Source: Patiria miniata (taxonomy: Eukaryota > Echinodermata > Asteroidea > Valvatida > Asterinidae). From it: a stretch of 64,000 nt of DNA. The position numbers and the translations under genes are program-made. The notes under the pieces are model-generated. The model made no database searches. It was not told the DNA's origin and saw nothing but the letters and a program-made list of their open reading frames with translations. Below are positions 12,301 through 22,600 of the stretch, piece after piece (the stretch's first letter is position 1; every line of letters begins with the position of its first letter). The stretch lies in assembly GCF_015706575.1 (NCBI RefSeq), contig NW_024037069.1, positions 39,391,315-39,455,314 of the forward strand, written 5' to 3'.

Positions 12301-15300
12301 CAAGCAGTTTGTGAATCTTTTCGCACAATCACTCGGGACAACACCGAGTATACAGTGTTTAGAAAATATGTCGGTGAAGGGCAAAGACCAATACTGAGTG
12401 TATAAATGGTCAGTTTTCCCTGGTTACCTACCTCCTCTGGATCCCTGTAGAAGTACAGATCCACCATGATGTCCCATGGGATGTCACGGCTGATGGTACC
12501 CCGCAAACGCAGGACCTCGCGGGCCAGCAGGTACCACATCAGACCAATGGACTGGGCACCCTGTACAGAGAAAACGGAGAAAAGACTCAGACTCTGCCTT
12601 CTGCAAATACTCAGGACATCTTTCAGTCTACTGAATGCGTAAAACAATTTTGCTTTGACAAGCCAAAATGCTACTTGATGTATCAATACTGTTAAGTGAC
12701 ATTCTGCCGATATGTATGGAGATATTAAGTTTACCGATGAAGCAATTTTTTTCTCCTCAAAAATTCTGCGAAATTTCAGCTCTGTTTCCAATTTCATGGA
12801 ACTGCCTAGGCAGAGACTCTGTCCATATCACAGGAACTGTAAGCTGTACGCATACTAAAAAAGACCATGGTAAACTCAGAGAAAGAATTTGCTGAAAATC
12901 GTTATACGATATTTGAAATCTCCCTCCATTTAGAACCTTTGGTACATCCACGCCATAAAACACATGAAATATTAGCAACCATGTCTCTGAAATAGTGAGC
13001 TCATTTTTTTCCCCGCCTACTGTTCAGCAATGCAATGAAAATTGGACCCTTGTGCCAATTTGATGAAGTTGCGAAGAACAAAAATCTGCTAAGCACGAAA
13101 AAATATTTGCTTAGCAAAAACAGGTTATCACACAATGTACATTGCTTTTGACTGGTTCTCAACCAATTTTTGCTTAGCATTTTAATTTGCTAAGCAGAGT
13201 AATTTGCAGGATTTGCAGACAGAACTGGGCAGCTTACGGCAGCAGAAAATACCGTGCTTACGGTAAACATACTTCATGGGTTGGCAAGGAATTTTGGCTT
13301 ATGGGTATGCCTACATCCCGTAACTAAGTTTTCTGTGCTTACAGGGTTAGCCAGAGTTTTGTTTTGCTGGTGCTGTTACCACAAATGGTGATCGTAAGCA
13401 CGAAATGCTGTAGTTAGCAGAGCCATGATATTGGGCCCAGGTCTAGTCCCCCGACCTCCCCATACCTTGTTGTTGCATGGGATGGCGATGTCGATGAACC
13501 GCAGCGGGGAGTCCGTGTTGCACAGGGCGATGACGGGGATGTTGACGTAAGACGCCTCCATGACCGGCTGGTGGTCCGTCCTGGGGTCGGTCACCACCAG
13601 CAGGCGGGGCTCACGGAACGCCGCCTGGATCTGATTGGTGAAAGTACCCGGGGTGAAGCGGCCGGCGATGGGCGTGGCTCCGGTGTGGCTGGAGAACTTC
13701 AGGATGGCACGCTGTAAATGAAGGAAAGGGTGGGGCGAACAAGAAACAGGGGGACTGTGAGTAAATTACCAAGTAGTTGCCTCAGAGAGGCCACTTTTCA
13801 ACCGCGCAATCAACTTCCAGCAAAGAGGCTGAAAATTAAGGTAAAACATCCAAGATTAATTGACTCTTGGTGACTGTTCTTGGAAGCACTCCACTAACTA
13901 CTGAGCATATCTCATCATATTTAATCTGATTTACACTAAGACATTTTAGAGCGAGGGACATGCAGTGATAGGCACCAATACTCTGTGATAGGCACATACG
14001 TCATCCCGCAGCTACCCATCTGTTCTTTGATTATGTCTCGCTCCAAACATCCACAAACTCAATCATAAGCCTCCCAAATACAATAATGGATATGTACACA
14101 GAAAGTCCCAAGGGGTAAAAGTACGACAAAAGGACATCAACTTTCTGCCATGACAACAGGGGGAGTCCAGGGCAGTGGTACTTTCCTCGCCTTCCACCGC
14201 TGTGACCCGGGTTCGATTCCTGCCCGGGCCAATATGTGGATTGCGTTTCCAGTCCCTACTTGATTCTGTGGGTTTCCTCAGAATATTCTTCTGGGGTTTT
14301 CCTCCCATGTCTAAAACTGTAACTTCTTCACATTGTCTTCTCTTTACTGGGCCCCATGGGAGACCAGTGGATTCCACTGAATGGGCTACCCGGTTAAAAA
14401 ATAAGAATTAAATAAACAATTTCTGCCACCAATGCAAGCTTTTCGCTATCGTCATTATGCCTAAAACTGATATACTTCAATAAGCCAGGAGCAGTTGGAC
14501 ACAACTGTGTACATAAGTGCGAGTATGAGAACTAAGACAGTGCTACTGACCTGTCCGTAGGGGCGGGCAGAGATGACGCAGACATCAGCTGGGTTCTCAA
14601 TGGCCACGATGCAGCGAGCTGCTAGCATCAGCTTCTCCCAAGTCTTACGCACGTTGATGATGTGGCTCCCTAACGGCAGGAGGGAAGGAAGAGGGGATTA
14701 ATAGGAATTGATTTCAAAATACAAATATTGAAACCTACTCCGCTTGATCAAAAAAAAGAGAGTAATTCGCTATACAGTTCACCAGTAAGGGGTTATTACC
14801 ACAGAGGGGTCAAGTTTTGGAAGTGCATTTTGGCGAATAAGTTGACATCTGTTTGCAGCCACTGTCCAGGGGTGTGAAATCTCAGCTTTAAAGCCGACAC
14901 CCCTGATTGTCATTTGTTTGGTACTAGGTGACCGAAGAGAGCAGTTTTCACAATTTCTTTGGTCATTCGACAAATCTAGCTGGACTTTTTTCAGTCAATG
15001 AAGATAGTACTGATATTATTCACAAACATTTGTGATTAACTGCAGGACAGTATAATGCATTTAGTTGACCATGAAGTTGAAAAGTAGCTTCTCAGAGGTA
15101 CAAATTTTGTGGCACATGTTATTGTTAATCACTGCTGTAAAGGCATTATATGTTTCACAACTCACTGATTGGTGCTGCCCATGATAGTGCTGCCCATGAA
15201 ATTTGGGACTCTCAATACTGTGTATGAGAGTCCCAAAACTTTAGGTATTGAAAACATGCAATACAAGACAATAGACTGGCACCTAAAACAACCAGTCCAA

Positions 15301-15923
15301 CACTGCTTCAGTACTGCATCAACCAACCATGCCTAAAGAATTAAAGAAACAACAGGGAACTAGTCTCAATTTACTACACACTTCGCCATAGTCACCCACC
15401 AGACTAATGACACTGAATGAAGAGGTCAGTCTTTTCCAACAGTTGGACCATGGTTGGACATGTACCAGTCTAGTCTTTAGCCTCATTTTGAAATCCCTTG
15501 ACTTCCCTCTCATGTGCAAAATATTGAAGGAAAGTCTCCTTTAAAAATTGAATTGAGTCTGCAAACTTGGTTGGTGAGATGCCCAATGGAATTTTTGGAG
15601 AAATTTGCTGGCTAAACTGTGAGTAAAGTTGGCCTGATTTAGTTTTGCACGTATTACCACACCCATAGTAGAACCACACCCCTGCCTTTCCTACATCCAT
15701 GCCAGTGCCACACCCATGCCAGTGCCACACCATACTACTGCCACACCCATGCCACACCCGCCCCCAAGCTACCACTCCCGTGCCACTTACCGTCACCCTT
15801 GACCTTGTAGACATACTGCTGCATTTGGTAGTCCACATTGTTGCTGCCCAGGTGGGTGCTGCAGGCCAAGAACTTGGTCACGTCCTCCTCCTTCAGGGCA
15901 AGTACATCCAAACCTCCCGACAT
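9391..15923 (-). CDS. RPSA: RPSA, 40S ribosomal protein SA (uS2, laminin receptor family)
   Basis: Six coding exons on the minus strand are 15923-15791, 14669-14551, 13711-13466, 12560-12432, 10810-10658 and 9567-9391. They sum to 957 nt, giving 318 residues (human has 295). The start gives [19 protein letters not shown], the usual uS2 N-terminus. [50 protein letters not shown] and [20 protein letters not shown] follow in the expected order. The protein binds the head/platform region of the small subunit and is needed for 18S rRNA processing. The vertebrate LMWWML palindrome of the laminin-binding region reads LMWYLL here. The tail has spaced Trp units (DDW, KDW, GEW, QDW) like the vertebrate TEDWS-type C-terminus. 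A noncoding first exon is likely but was not found; an AG at 15964-15963 could be its acceptor. The gene is complete and intact. Confidence 0.96.
9597..10116 (+). repeat. CCTCAATCCTGC repeat element, copy 2
   Basis: It lies in the last RPSA intron. It opens with ACTCCCTAGGCCTTTTTGC and ends in GGTTAGGGTTT. An internal duplication repeats CCTAGGCCTTTTTGCTAGG at about 9610 and 9707. The landmark order matches 2077-2486. Confidence 0.85.
10253..10580 (-). repeat. CCTCAATCCTGC repeat element, copy 3 (inverted to copy 2)
   Basis: This reverse-complement copy shows GGATTGAGGCAGTGGTCACC and ends AAAGGGCCTAGGGGGTTAGG. With copy 2 it forms an interrupted inverted repeat of about 1 kb inside one RPSA intron. 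The word TTGATTTTGGAGGATGC at its start is shared with 31480. Confidence 0.85.
12186..12415 (+). mobile_element. tRNA-derived SINE, copy A
   Basis: It contains a box A-like GGTGGTAAAACGTCTGC and a box B-like GGTCGTAGGTTCCATTCCC, then a shared tail (ACCGAGTATACAGTGTTTA, GTGAAGGGCAAA). The same order is found at 28528-28745. It lies in the RPSA intron downstream of exon 12560-12432. It is a SINE, not a functional tRNA, because no cloverleaf can be closed. Confidence 0.75.
13080..13440. repeat. GCTTAGC-type dispersed repeat, copy 2
   Basis: It lies in an RPSA intron and ends only about 25 bases from the exon at 13466. It shares GTGCTTACAGGGTTAGC and ATGGTGATCGTAAGC with 5250-5655. Confidence 0.7.
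14150..14400 (+). mobile_element. tRNA-derived SINE fragment
   Basis: A strong box B, CCGGGTTCGATTCCTGCCC, is followed by a non-tRNA body with a GGGTTTTCCTCCCATGTC segment and CTACCCGGTTAAA. Box A is degenerate. It is located in an RPSA intron. Confidence 0.6.
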
Positions 15924-17618
15924 TCTGCTGTTGAATCTTTGAAATCAGTGATGGGAATCAACCTGCGGGGCACCGAGGAAAACAAAATGAAAATCTAACT
16001 TCTTGCATCTCATTCCTCTGAGATCTTACTGAACTGTATTGTTTAACCTGCGTCCCTTGATCAAAATGGACCGATCCAGATTTTGTCATAAGCCCCGCCC
16101 CCTTTGGTTTGGGGAATGCTCTACCCTTGCAGAAGAATTACGTTTATTAACCCTCCTGCTGTCTGAACAGTCACAGACTGTAAAAAAAACACCTTACTTT
16201 TCCTCTTCCCCTGCCATGCCTTTTACACAGGCTAGTCAACAACCGTAATGACATATTCATGCTTAACGAAACTGTTATCTAAAAAGGGATTCCCAAAAAC
16301 TTCCTTTAATCTGATAATCTTTAAAAAAAAAAAAGAAAAAAAAAAAAAAAGATTTGAATTTTTTTTTTTAATAAACCAATATGAAAAACTATCACTAAAT
16401 TCTTATGACGTATTTGAGGAATCAAATGAAAGTTTTAACCGACATGACTGCATAGGTTTGTGCACAAATTGCCTGGATTGTTTGTCATCCATACCCAAGA
16501 TGCACTACCAACATGCCAATATCGATCATGACAGATGATGAGCATTTTTAAGGCATAAACAATGGATATCTACTGTAACCATATTCTCCAAAACTGGCAA
16601 AAGATAAGAATGCAGCTGCTAGAGGGCGCCCTAATTCACCTCCATATCTCAACGTGGAAAAACTAGCAATATTTCAACTTAAAAAAAATCACATCAGATA
16701 CGCTTGATGACCTTTGTGGCATTCACTGATGAATCACTGAATACCCATTCACACAGAAATGTAAAATTTATTTATTAAAATGACGAAAAAATGGGAACAA
16801 ATTATCGACGAAATACGGAGCAAAACTCACACGTGCAAACGCCACTGGGAGATCGTTGGAAAAGGTCGATTGCGTTTCAGGATTTCAATGGTGTACCAAT
16901 ACGTCAAAGCAATGGACGCCGAGTACCAGTCGAAATGGGGAGCGACTGTTTTTACCCAATAGAGGGCGCTATTTAAGGTTTATGGAGCGCTCGTCAAAAT
17001 TGAGTGATGGATCGTCACGATCATGGATCATCATTTTGACCGGTAAAACAGAACTATCGAATGATTAACCATTTAGAAATAATTATGTTCAAATAATATG
17101 ACATGAGCAACAGAAATGTTAAGATAATCTGTCAAATCCGAATATATAGGTAGGAAAAGTAAGAGTTGCAAACGAAATAACCCAACACAATCATATATAT
17201 TCAATTTTGACATTGAATCACATTCACATTGTATTGCACATTCACCATGTTCACACATTGTCTCAAGTCAGTTTTTGTAAAGGTAGGCCTAGCTGATATA
17301 TTGCCGGATCCGGCTTGCTTTTAGTAAACGATATTATGCCGGAGAGATGTTACAGAGCCCTTTTTGATGCGTAGGCGACTAGGCCTAGGCCTACATAAAG
17401 TATTAAATTACCCACTTCGATCGAGCAGGAAGTGTGACAGAATGGATGGCAAGTTGAGTGATACTGATAGTAGGGAGGTCGGCGTAACGGGGTCGATCTT
17501 CATTTGTATCTGTTTGCGTGCGAAAGTGTGTTTCAAACTGGCGCAGTTTAACCCTTTTTTGAAACTGGAACAGTTTCTCTGATGAGATGATTACAGAGAG
17601 AAATGATGGATCTTTCCA
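15924..17618. other. Region between RPSA and the small membrane-protein gene
   Basis: The RPSA start (minus) and the next gene (plus) point away from each other, so promoters of both are expected here. A repeat end AACCCTCC with the CACAGACTG and CCCTGCCATGCC landmarks of a dispersed family lies at 16148-16250. A 40-bp A/T run is at 16321-16372. No certain exon was found. Confidence 0.45.
16148..16250. repeat. AACCCTCC-end repeat fragment
   Basis: It opens TTAACCCTCCTG, then has the words CACAGACTGT and CCCCTGCCATGC. Relatives begin at 29824, 35907 and 41074. Only one end is present here. Confidence 0.6.
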
Positions 17619-18824
17619 ATGATATATTTTTTTTGGATGATCACCATATGCGATATAGTGAAATCTGCTGTTGAAATCGATGTTTATTTCTGGGAAGTTG
17701 TGATCGCAGTTGCCCTGGGAGCGGCCATCTTGTTTTTAGCTCGTGACATTCACTCACGTTTTGTGGCGAGATTTGCTGTGATTTCGTCGGACAAAAATAG
17801 AAATGACATCATAGTAAAGCCAAAGCAAATCTCTTTCGACTCATATCAAGAAGAGGTACGCTCGATTTTTTTTTGCCTTCCGATTTTGGAGATTTTTTCC
17901 GACGAAAAAAAGGTACAGATTGTCATGATTTTTGGGCCGAAAAATCGTTACAAATCTCACATGAGGAGTTCAAGAAAGACTTAAAAAGGGGTAGTTTCTG
18001 AAAGGGTGGAATTTCAGGAGTTTGTGTGACTAGTTTTTTTGTTATGTTTCCCATGACGCTTTTTGACGCTGGGGGGTTTTGTTGTCGGGGTGCCTTCAGC
18101 AAGGTGTTTAAAATATGGCGCACGGCGGTGTCACAATGCAATGGCTGCCTATTTCTTCCTCCATGCTTTATGCATGCATGAAGCAATAATATTTCAATGC
18201 TGTGATTACTGGGGTAAATTTTGGTGGATTGCTTTATTGGGGAAATTTACATTATACCAATATACCATTCTGCTAAAAAATTAATATATTTCAACTGTTT
18301 CTGAATATTTTCCAACTTGAACTAAATTTGCATTAAACATGTTAAAATTAGCTTATTTTTGTCTTTGCTTTTTTGCCCTAGGCTTCTAGTTCCTGAATAT
18401 GTTTAGTCCAGAGTCTAACCAGACTGTTTTGAGTACAATGTATAATGAAGAACAAGATTCAATGTTTTTTTAAATTATTTTTGAATACATCTCTGCATAA
18501 CATAAGGCCAAAAAAGGGGACAAAATAAATATAAAGTTAACTCCCACTGGAACCTACATATTGGAGAAATGTTGTCTGTCATCAAATACTTCCATACTTT
18601 AAAGATGTACTTTTGCTAAGTTAAAAACCCTTTTTTTGGCTGTATAATACTTTCAACACACAGTTGGGTGAATGTTAATGCAAGGTTTCCATGCATTTCT
18701 ATTTTAGGTCCCTGGATTGGCCATCCTTGTTCAAATCAACCTCAAATATGACAGCTCCGAGGAAATGTACACATACCAGCTATTAAAGGACTACCATAAA
18801 GAGGACCTGAGAATACAAATTTAG
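17619..18824 (+). CDS. Small one-pass membrane protein, possibly SMIM19-like (two exons)
   Basis: Exon 17619-17855 ends in GAAGAG/GTACGC and exon 18708-18824 follows TTTTAG. Both junctions are in phase 0, giving 117 residues with a TAG stop. The start is the first ATG after an in-frame TGA; Met7 is an alternative. Residues about 24-42 (WEVVIAVALGAAILFLA) form one clear transmembrane helix, followed by a basic stretch (RDIHSRFVARF). The C-terminus (EEMYTYQLLKDYHKED) is acidic and helical. TM position, the A-R/K...R...F-V pattern just after it, and the EMY...Y motif near the end recall vertebrate SMIM19, whose function is unknown; this homology is tentative. The gene lies divergent to RPSA and upstream of TEDC2 on the same strand. 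Further 5' exons are possible. Confidence 0.5.
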
Positions 18825-19676
18825 GATAATATGATCTCATCTAAATGAACTTGAAAATGTTTTCCAAACCTTTCTCAAATATTTTGAGGCGATTTGGATT
18901 TTTCTTTTTAATTTTACACCCCGCACCATGCCGACAGAATAATTAGGGTGGGACATGCCCCTTTAATGGACCATAACTTCACCATACTTTAAGATATAAA
19001 ATTATAATTGGTACCATTAGATTTCTTTTTGGAAGCTCTTTCCAATGATACCAAGTTTGTAATATTTGGACCAAAAAACCCCAAAAGTGCCGACCACCCT
19101 ACTGATAGCGAGAGATCTCAGGTTCGAAATCCCTGTCACGCTCTATCGAATGATCGACTTTTTTGTTTGTTTGTAGTTTGTATAATTGCAAAAAATGAGA
19201 ATATTCTTCTTTTATTAATAATTCTAAATTGACTCCTAAATTTATTTGTAGGGGGGCTAGAGCATTTTCTTTTTCTGATTCCTTCGTTTGGAGGATTTTG
19301 TTTTATTAATTGAAATAAAGTCCGAAGTTGTAAATGGTCTGATTCCAATCTCGTGGATATGAAGTCACAACGACAGTGTTGGCGTGTGTCACTGTAAAAA
19401 CTTTAAGGTCCAAAAAGAAATGTGACTGCGCATGTTCAGTGCCGCTCCGGCTTTATATTGTTTACTAAAAGAAAGCTGGATCTGGCTAAATATCCACTGC
19501 CATTATTAAAATCATAAGCTGTGTCAAAAGCGTGCTTTTGTCACTGTTCATTCCCTTCTAATCTACCTCTGATCTTACTTGTCATCCACTTGAGACGACT
19601 AGTAGGCCCTAGGCCCTAATAAGGTTTTGGCTAACCCGTGATTCTCTCTTTTATTTTATCCTAAACTTTGATGCAG
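18825..19676 (+). other. Region before the first recognised TEDC2 exon
   Basis: The missing first coding exon of TEDC2 is expected here or just upstream. It should be short and end in two bases of a split codon. A tRNA box B-like GGTTCGAAATCCC lies at about 19121, probably a SINE relic. I could not choose a start. Confidence 0.35.
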
Positions 19677-22600
19677 GATTGAGCAGTTTATCACGGATGT
19701 GACCCTGTGCGTTGAAACCAGCAGAGATCTCTGTGAGAGAATCTGTCAAGACTTCCGCCCTCTCCTCAACCGGCCCTGGCCTCCCAAAGCCAAGCCCGCC
19801 AAGTCTGGCGGCCCTCTAGCAGGAGATGGTGATGCTGGTAACCATGGCGACGCCGCATCGCTGGAAGAGGCAGAGACCCTGGCTGAGGTGGAGAAGGCCT
19901 TGGTTAAGGCTCAGAGGGCTAGGCAACTCCAGAAGAGGGTCAGTCTTGGCATTCAGTGCAAGTTCTGTCTTTGCAAAATTTGTTAATATTGCCTATCAGA
20001 TGTGACCTGACTTGTGATTGACTTGTGATTTGACTTGTAACTGACTAACTATATCTTGGCCATTTTTTGTTTTCGGTGTGCAGCTCAACCCACTGGAGGA
20101 GCTATGTCAAGAGCAAGGAACAGAGGCAACAGCTGCCGATCAAACGACTGGGGGAAATGCTCCATCCGAGCCCACCAGCCAAGTCATCGATGGACAGGAC
20201 TTTGCCGTCATTTCCCATTCGTCCTTAAAGAAGCTGTTTGCCGACGTGAAACCACGGAATTCGGAGAAGTCTGGTGCAAACTCCGCTCCCAAGCCGAGGC
20301 CTGGAACAGCCCAGGCCAGAGCGGCATACAGCGCCAAGGTTCCCCGGCCGAAACCTTTGGCCAAATCCCACTTCAAAACCACTTCCTCGGAAATCGGCAG
20401 AAATGTCACTGCCAAGCCTGTGGCTAACTCTGCGGGCAACAAGGCAATGAAGCCAAAAATTGTCGGTGCCCAAAATGCTAGAGAATCTACTGCAACAAGG
20501 AATTTCAGTAAGGGAAAAGGGCCTAATACTGCTGTGAACGGAACTAAGAAACCCAACAGCGCAGGGGGCAAAAATGCATTAAATGCAGACAAAAGTACCG
20601 CAGGCAATCAAAAGAATGGAAGACCCATGTTGGATAACAAAAAGAATACATCTGCCATCAGAGAAAAACGAAACGGAGATTTCCCTGATGCCGGGAATAA
20701 AGGGAGTCAAAAGTCTGTAGGAGTGCCAAAACAGCCTTCAGAAATGGCTGACGAACATAAACATTCGGTGAATGGAATGGCAAAAGTTGTACAGAAGACG
20801 GCAGGGTTGAGACTGAGTGAGGGATCCTCAGCTACGCCAAGTTCTTCAGAGACGGGAGATTGTGGAAAGAGTGCTCAGGCAGACGGGGCTAAACCGTTTA
20901 TGCTGAAGAGGGATGGGTAAGCCAAGCAGACTAAAGTGTGACAATCAGCACTACTTTGCATTCACTCTTGATGTGAACGTTTAGGGTACCAAACACTGAT
21001 AGTCGAACCATCTTTTTGATCAATGGAAGTTTGCAAGATCGATTGGTCTGAACTCTGAAGTTGGTCAAATGTTCTTTATAAAATTAGTTTTGTTCATTAT
21101 GTTGTGCACTATTTCCAACATGTTGTAACTGTTCTTGATTCATGTTTTTTCTACTTTAATACCGCTCGTGTAAATTATGATGCCATGGGTATTGTTGCTC
21201 TGATTTAAGGGCCCAATACAATGTACATCCTGTATTATTGAAAATTCAACTTACTTTTGGTAAATAAACTGGCACTCTCTGCTATTTGATCCCAGTAAGC
21301 TTAACTTGGCAAATATTGAATAGTTGCTGAAACAAATTGCTAAAAAATAATAAAAAAAATTCAGTAATTAGCAGAGTGCAGCTAAAAAAATGACAATGTT
21401 GCTGCTTGTTGTAAAATGAACCCATTTGAACTCTTATTAAAGAGAAGACCGGTATTGTTAAGGTTTTTTGTGACTTACATTTTTTGCATCACAAATTTGT
21501 CTTCAGGCACACCCTCAAGTTGCCAGGCAAACTCAAGAAACTCCAGTCAGATATCTCCAAGCTCAGACAGAGACTCTCATCTAAGATGGAATCTGAAGAG
21601 CAATCACTGCCTTCTCAACACTTCCGGCTGCGATTGGAATCAAAGGTAGGAATTTAAAAGGATTTTGCAATTTTTCGGTAATTTTTAAAAGGTTTTCCTT
21701 CATTAACTCGATTTGAGAAAATAGTAACTAAATTTCCGTCATTGCTTGTACTGTTTGATGATTGTGTGAAAAATATACACAAATTTACTGTTTCTTCCTC
21801 AGTATTTTACTATTACGTTTTCTCTATTCCACCAAATTTAACAGCATCCCTAAGTTACAAGTGTCCATCTCCCCCTCCCACATTTCCCCCTTAAGCCTGT
21901 TAAATGTTGTTGCTTGTAGTTTCAGCAGTCGTCCACATCACCACTATCCAGAGATATCCAGGAGAGAATAGTGGAGCTGACGACAGAGTGCAATCACCTC
22001 ATACATGTTGCTAAATCTGCCCTGAATGACTTCCCCAAGCATGGTAACTTTACTATTTATGGTAAATTCTTTACTTTTGTACCAAATGCTGGAAAAATTT
22101 AAAATATTTCAATTTTTACTGATCAAAGGGCCCACAGACATGAGACTCTGCACAAGTATTCTTTCATGGATGAAAATAGAAAACATCACCCGTGAGTGAA
22201 AATTTTGTACAAGTGGTTTCACTTGTCTATCATTTTTTTTCTTCTTTTTTTTTCTTGTTTTGTTTTGTAGGCAATGCATCATGGGACAGTCGATATAGGC
22301 TTCACGTCCTGACTAAAGCACTGAGGACAAAACTGGATGAGTTAAAAGGAGAAGTGGAAAATGTTGCTGAAGGTGTGCAAAGTATATTAGTTTTTTTATT
22401 GTATGTGCTCCGTTCAACTTCCTTTTTAAACCACTCTTCATTGATGAGCAAATTTGTGAAATACAGCACTATGGAAAGTGTGGCCCACATTTATCTCGGA
22501 AGTATCTTAATTGATTTTTTTTAATATTGGGAATTGTTGGATTTTGGTATTTTTTTATATTTTAGGAATTTTTGGATCTTTCGATTTTTTTATTGGGTAT

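Noticed and set aside
17442..17582. ORF starting MDGKLSDTDSREVGV as a first exon of the small membrane protein or TEDC2
   Set aside because: It ends in a stop before 17619, and no consensus donor or acceptor pair joins it in frame. It cannot be excluded as 5' UTR.
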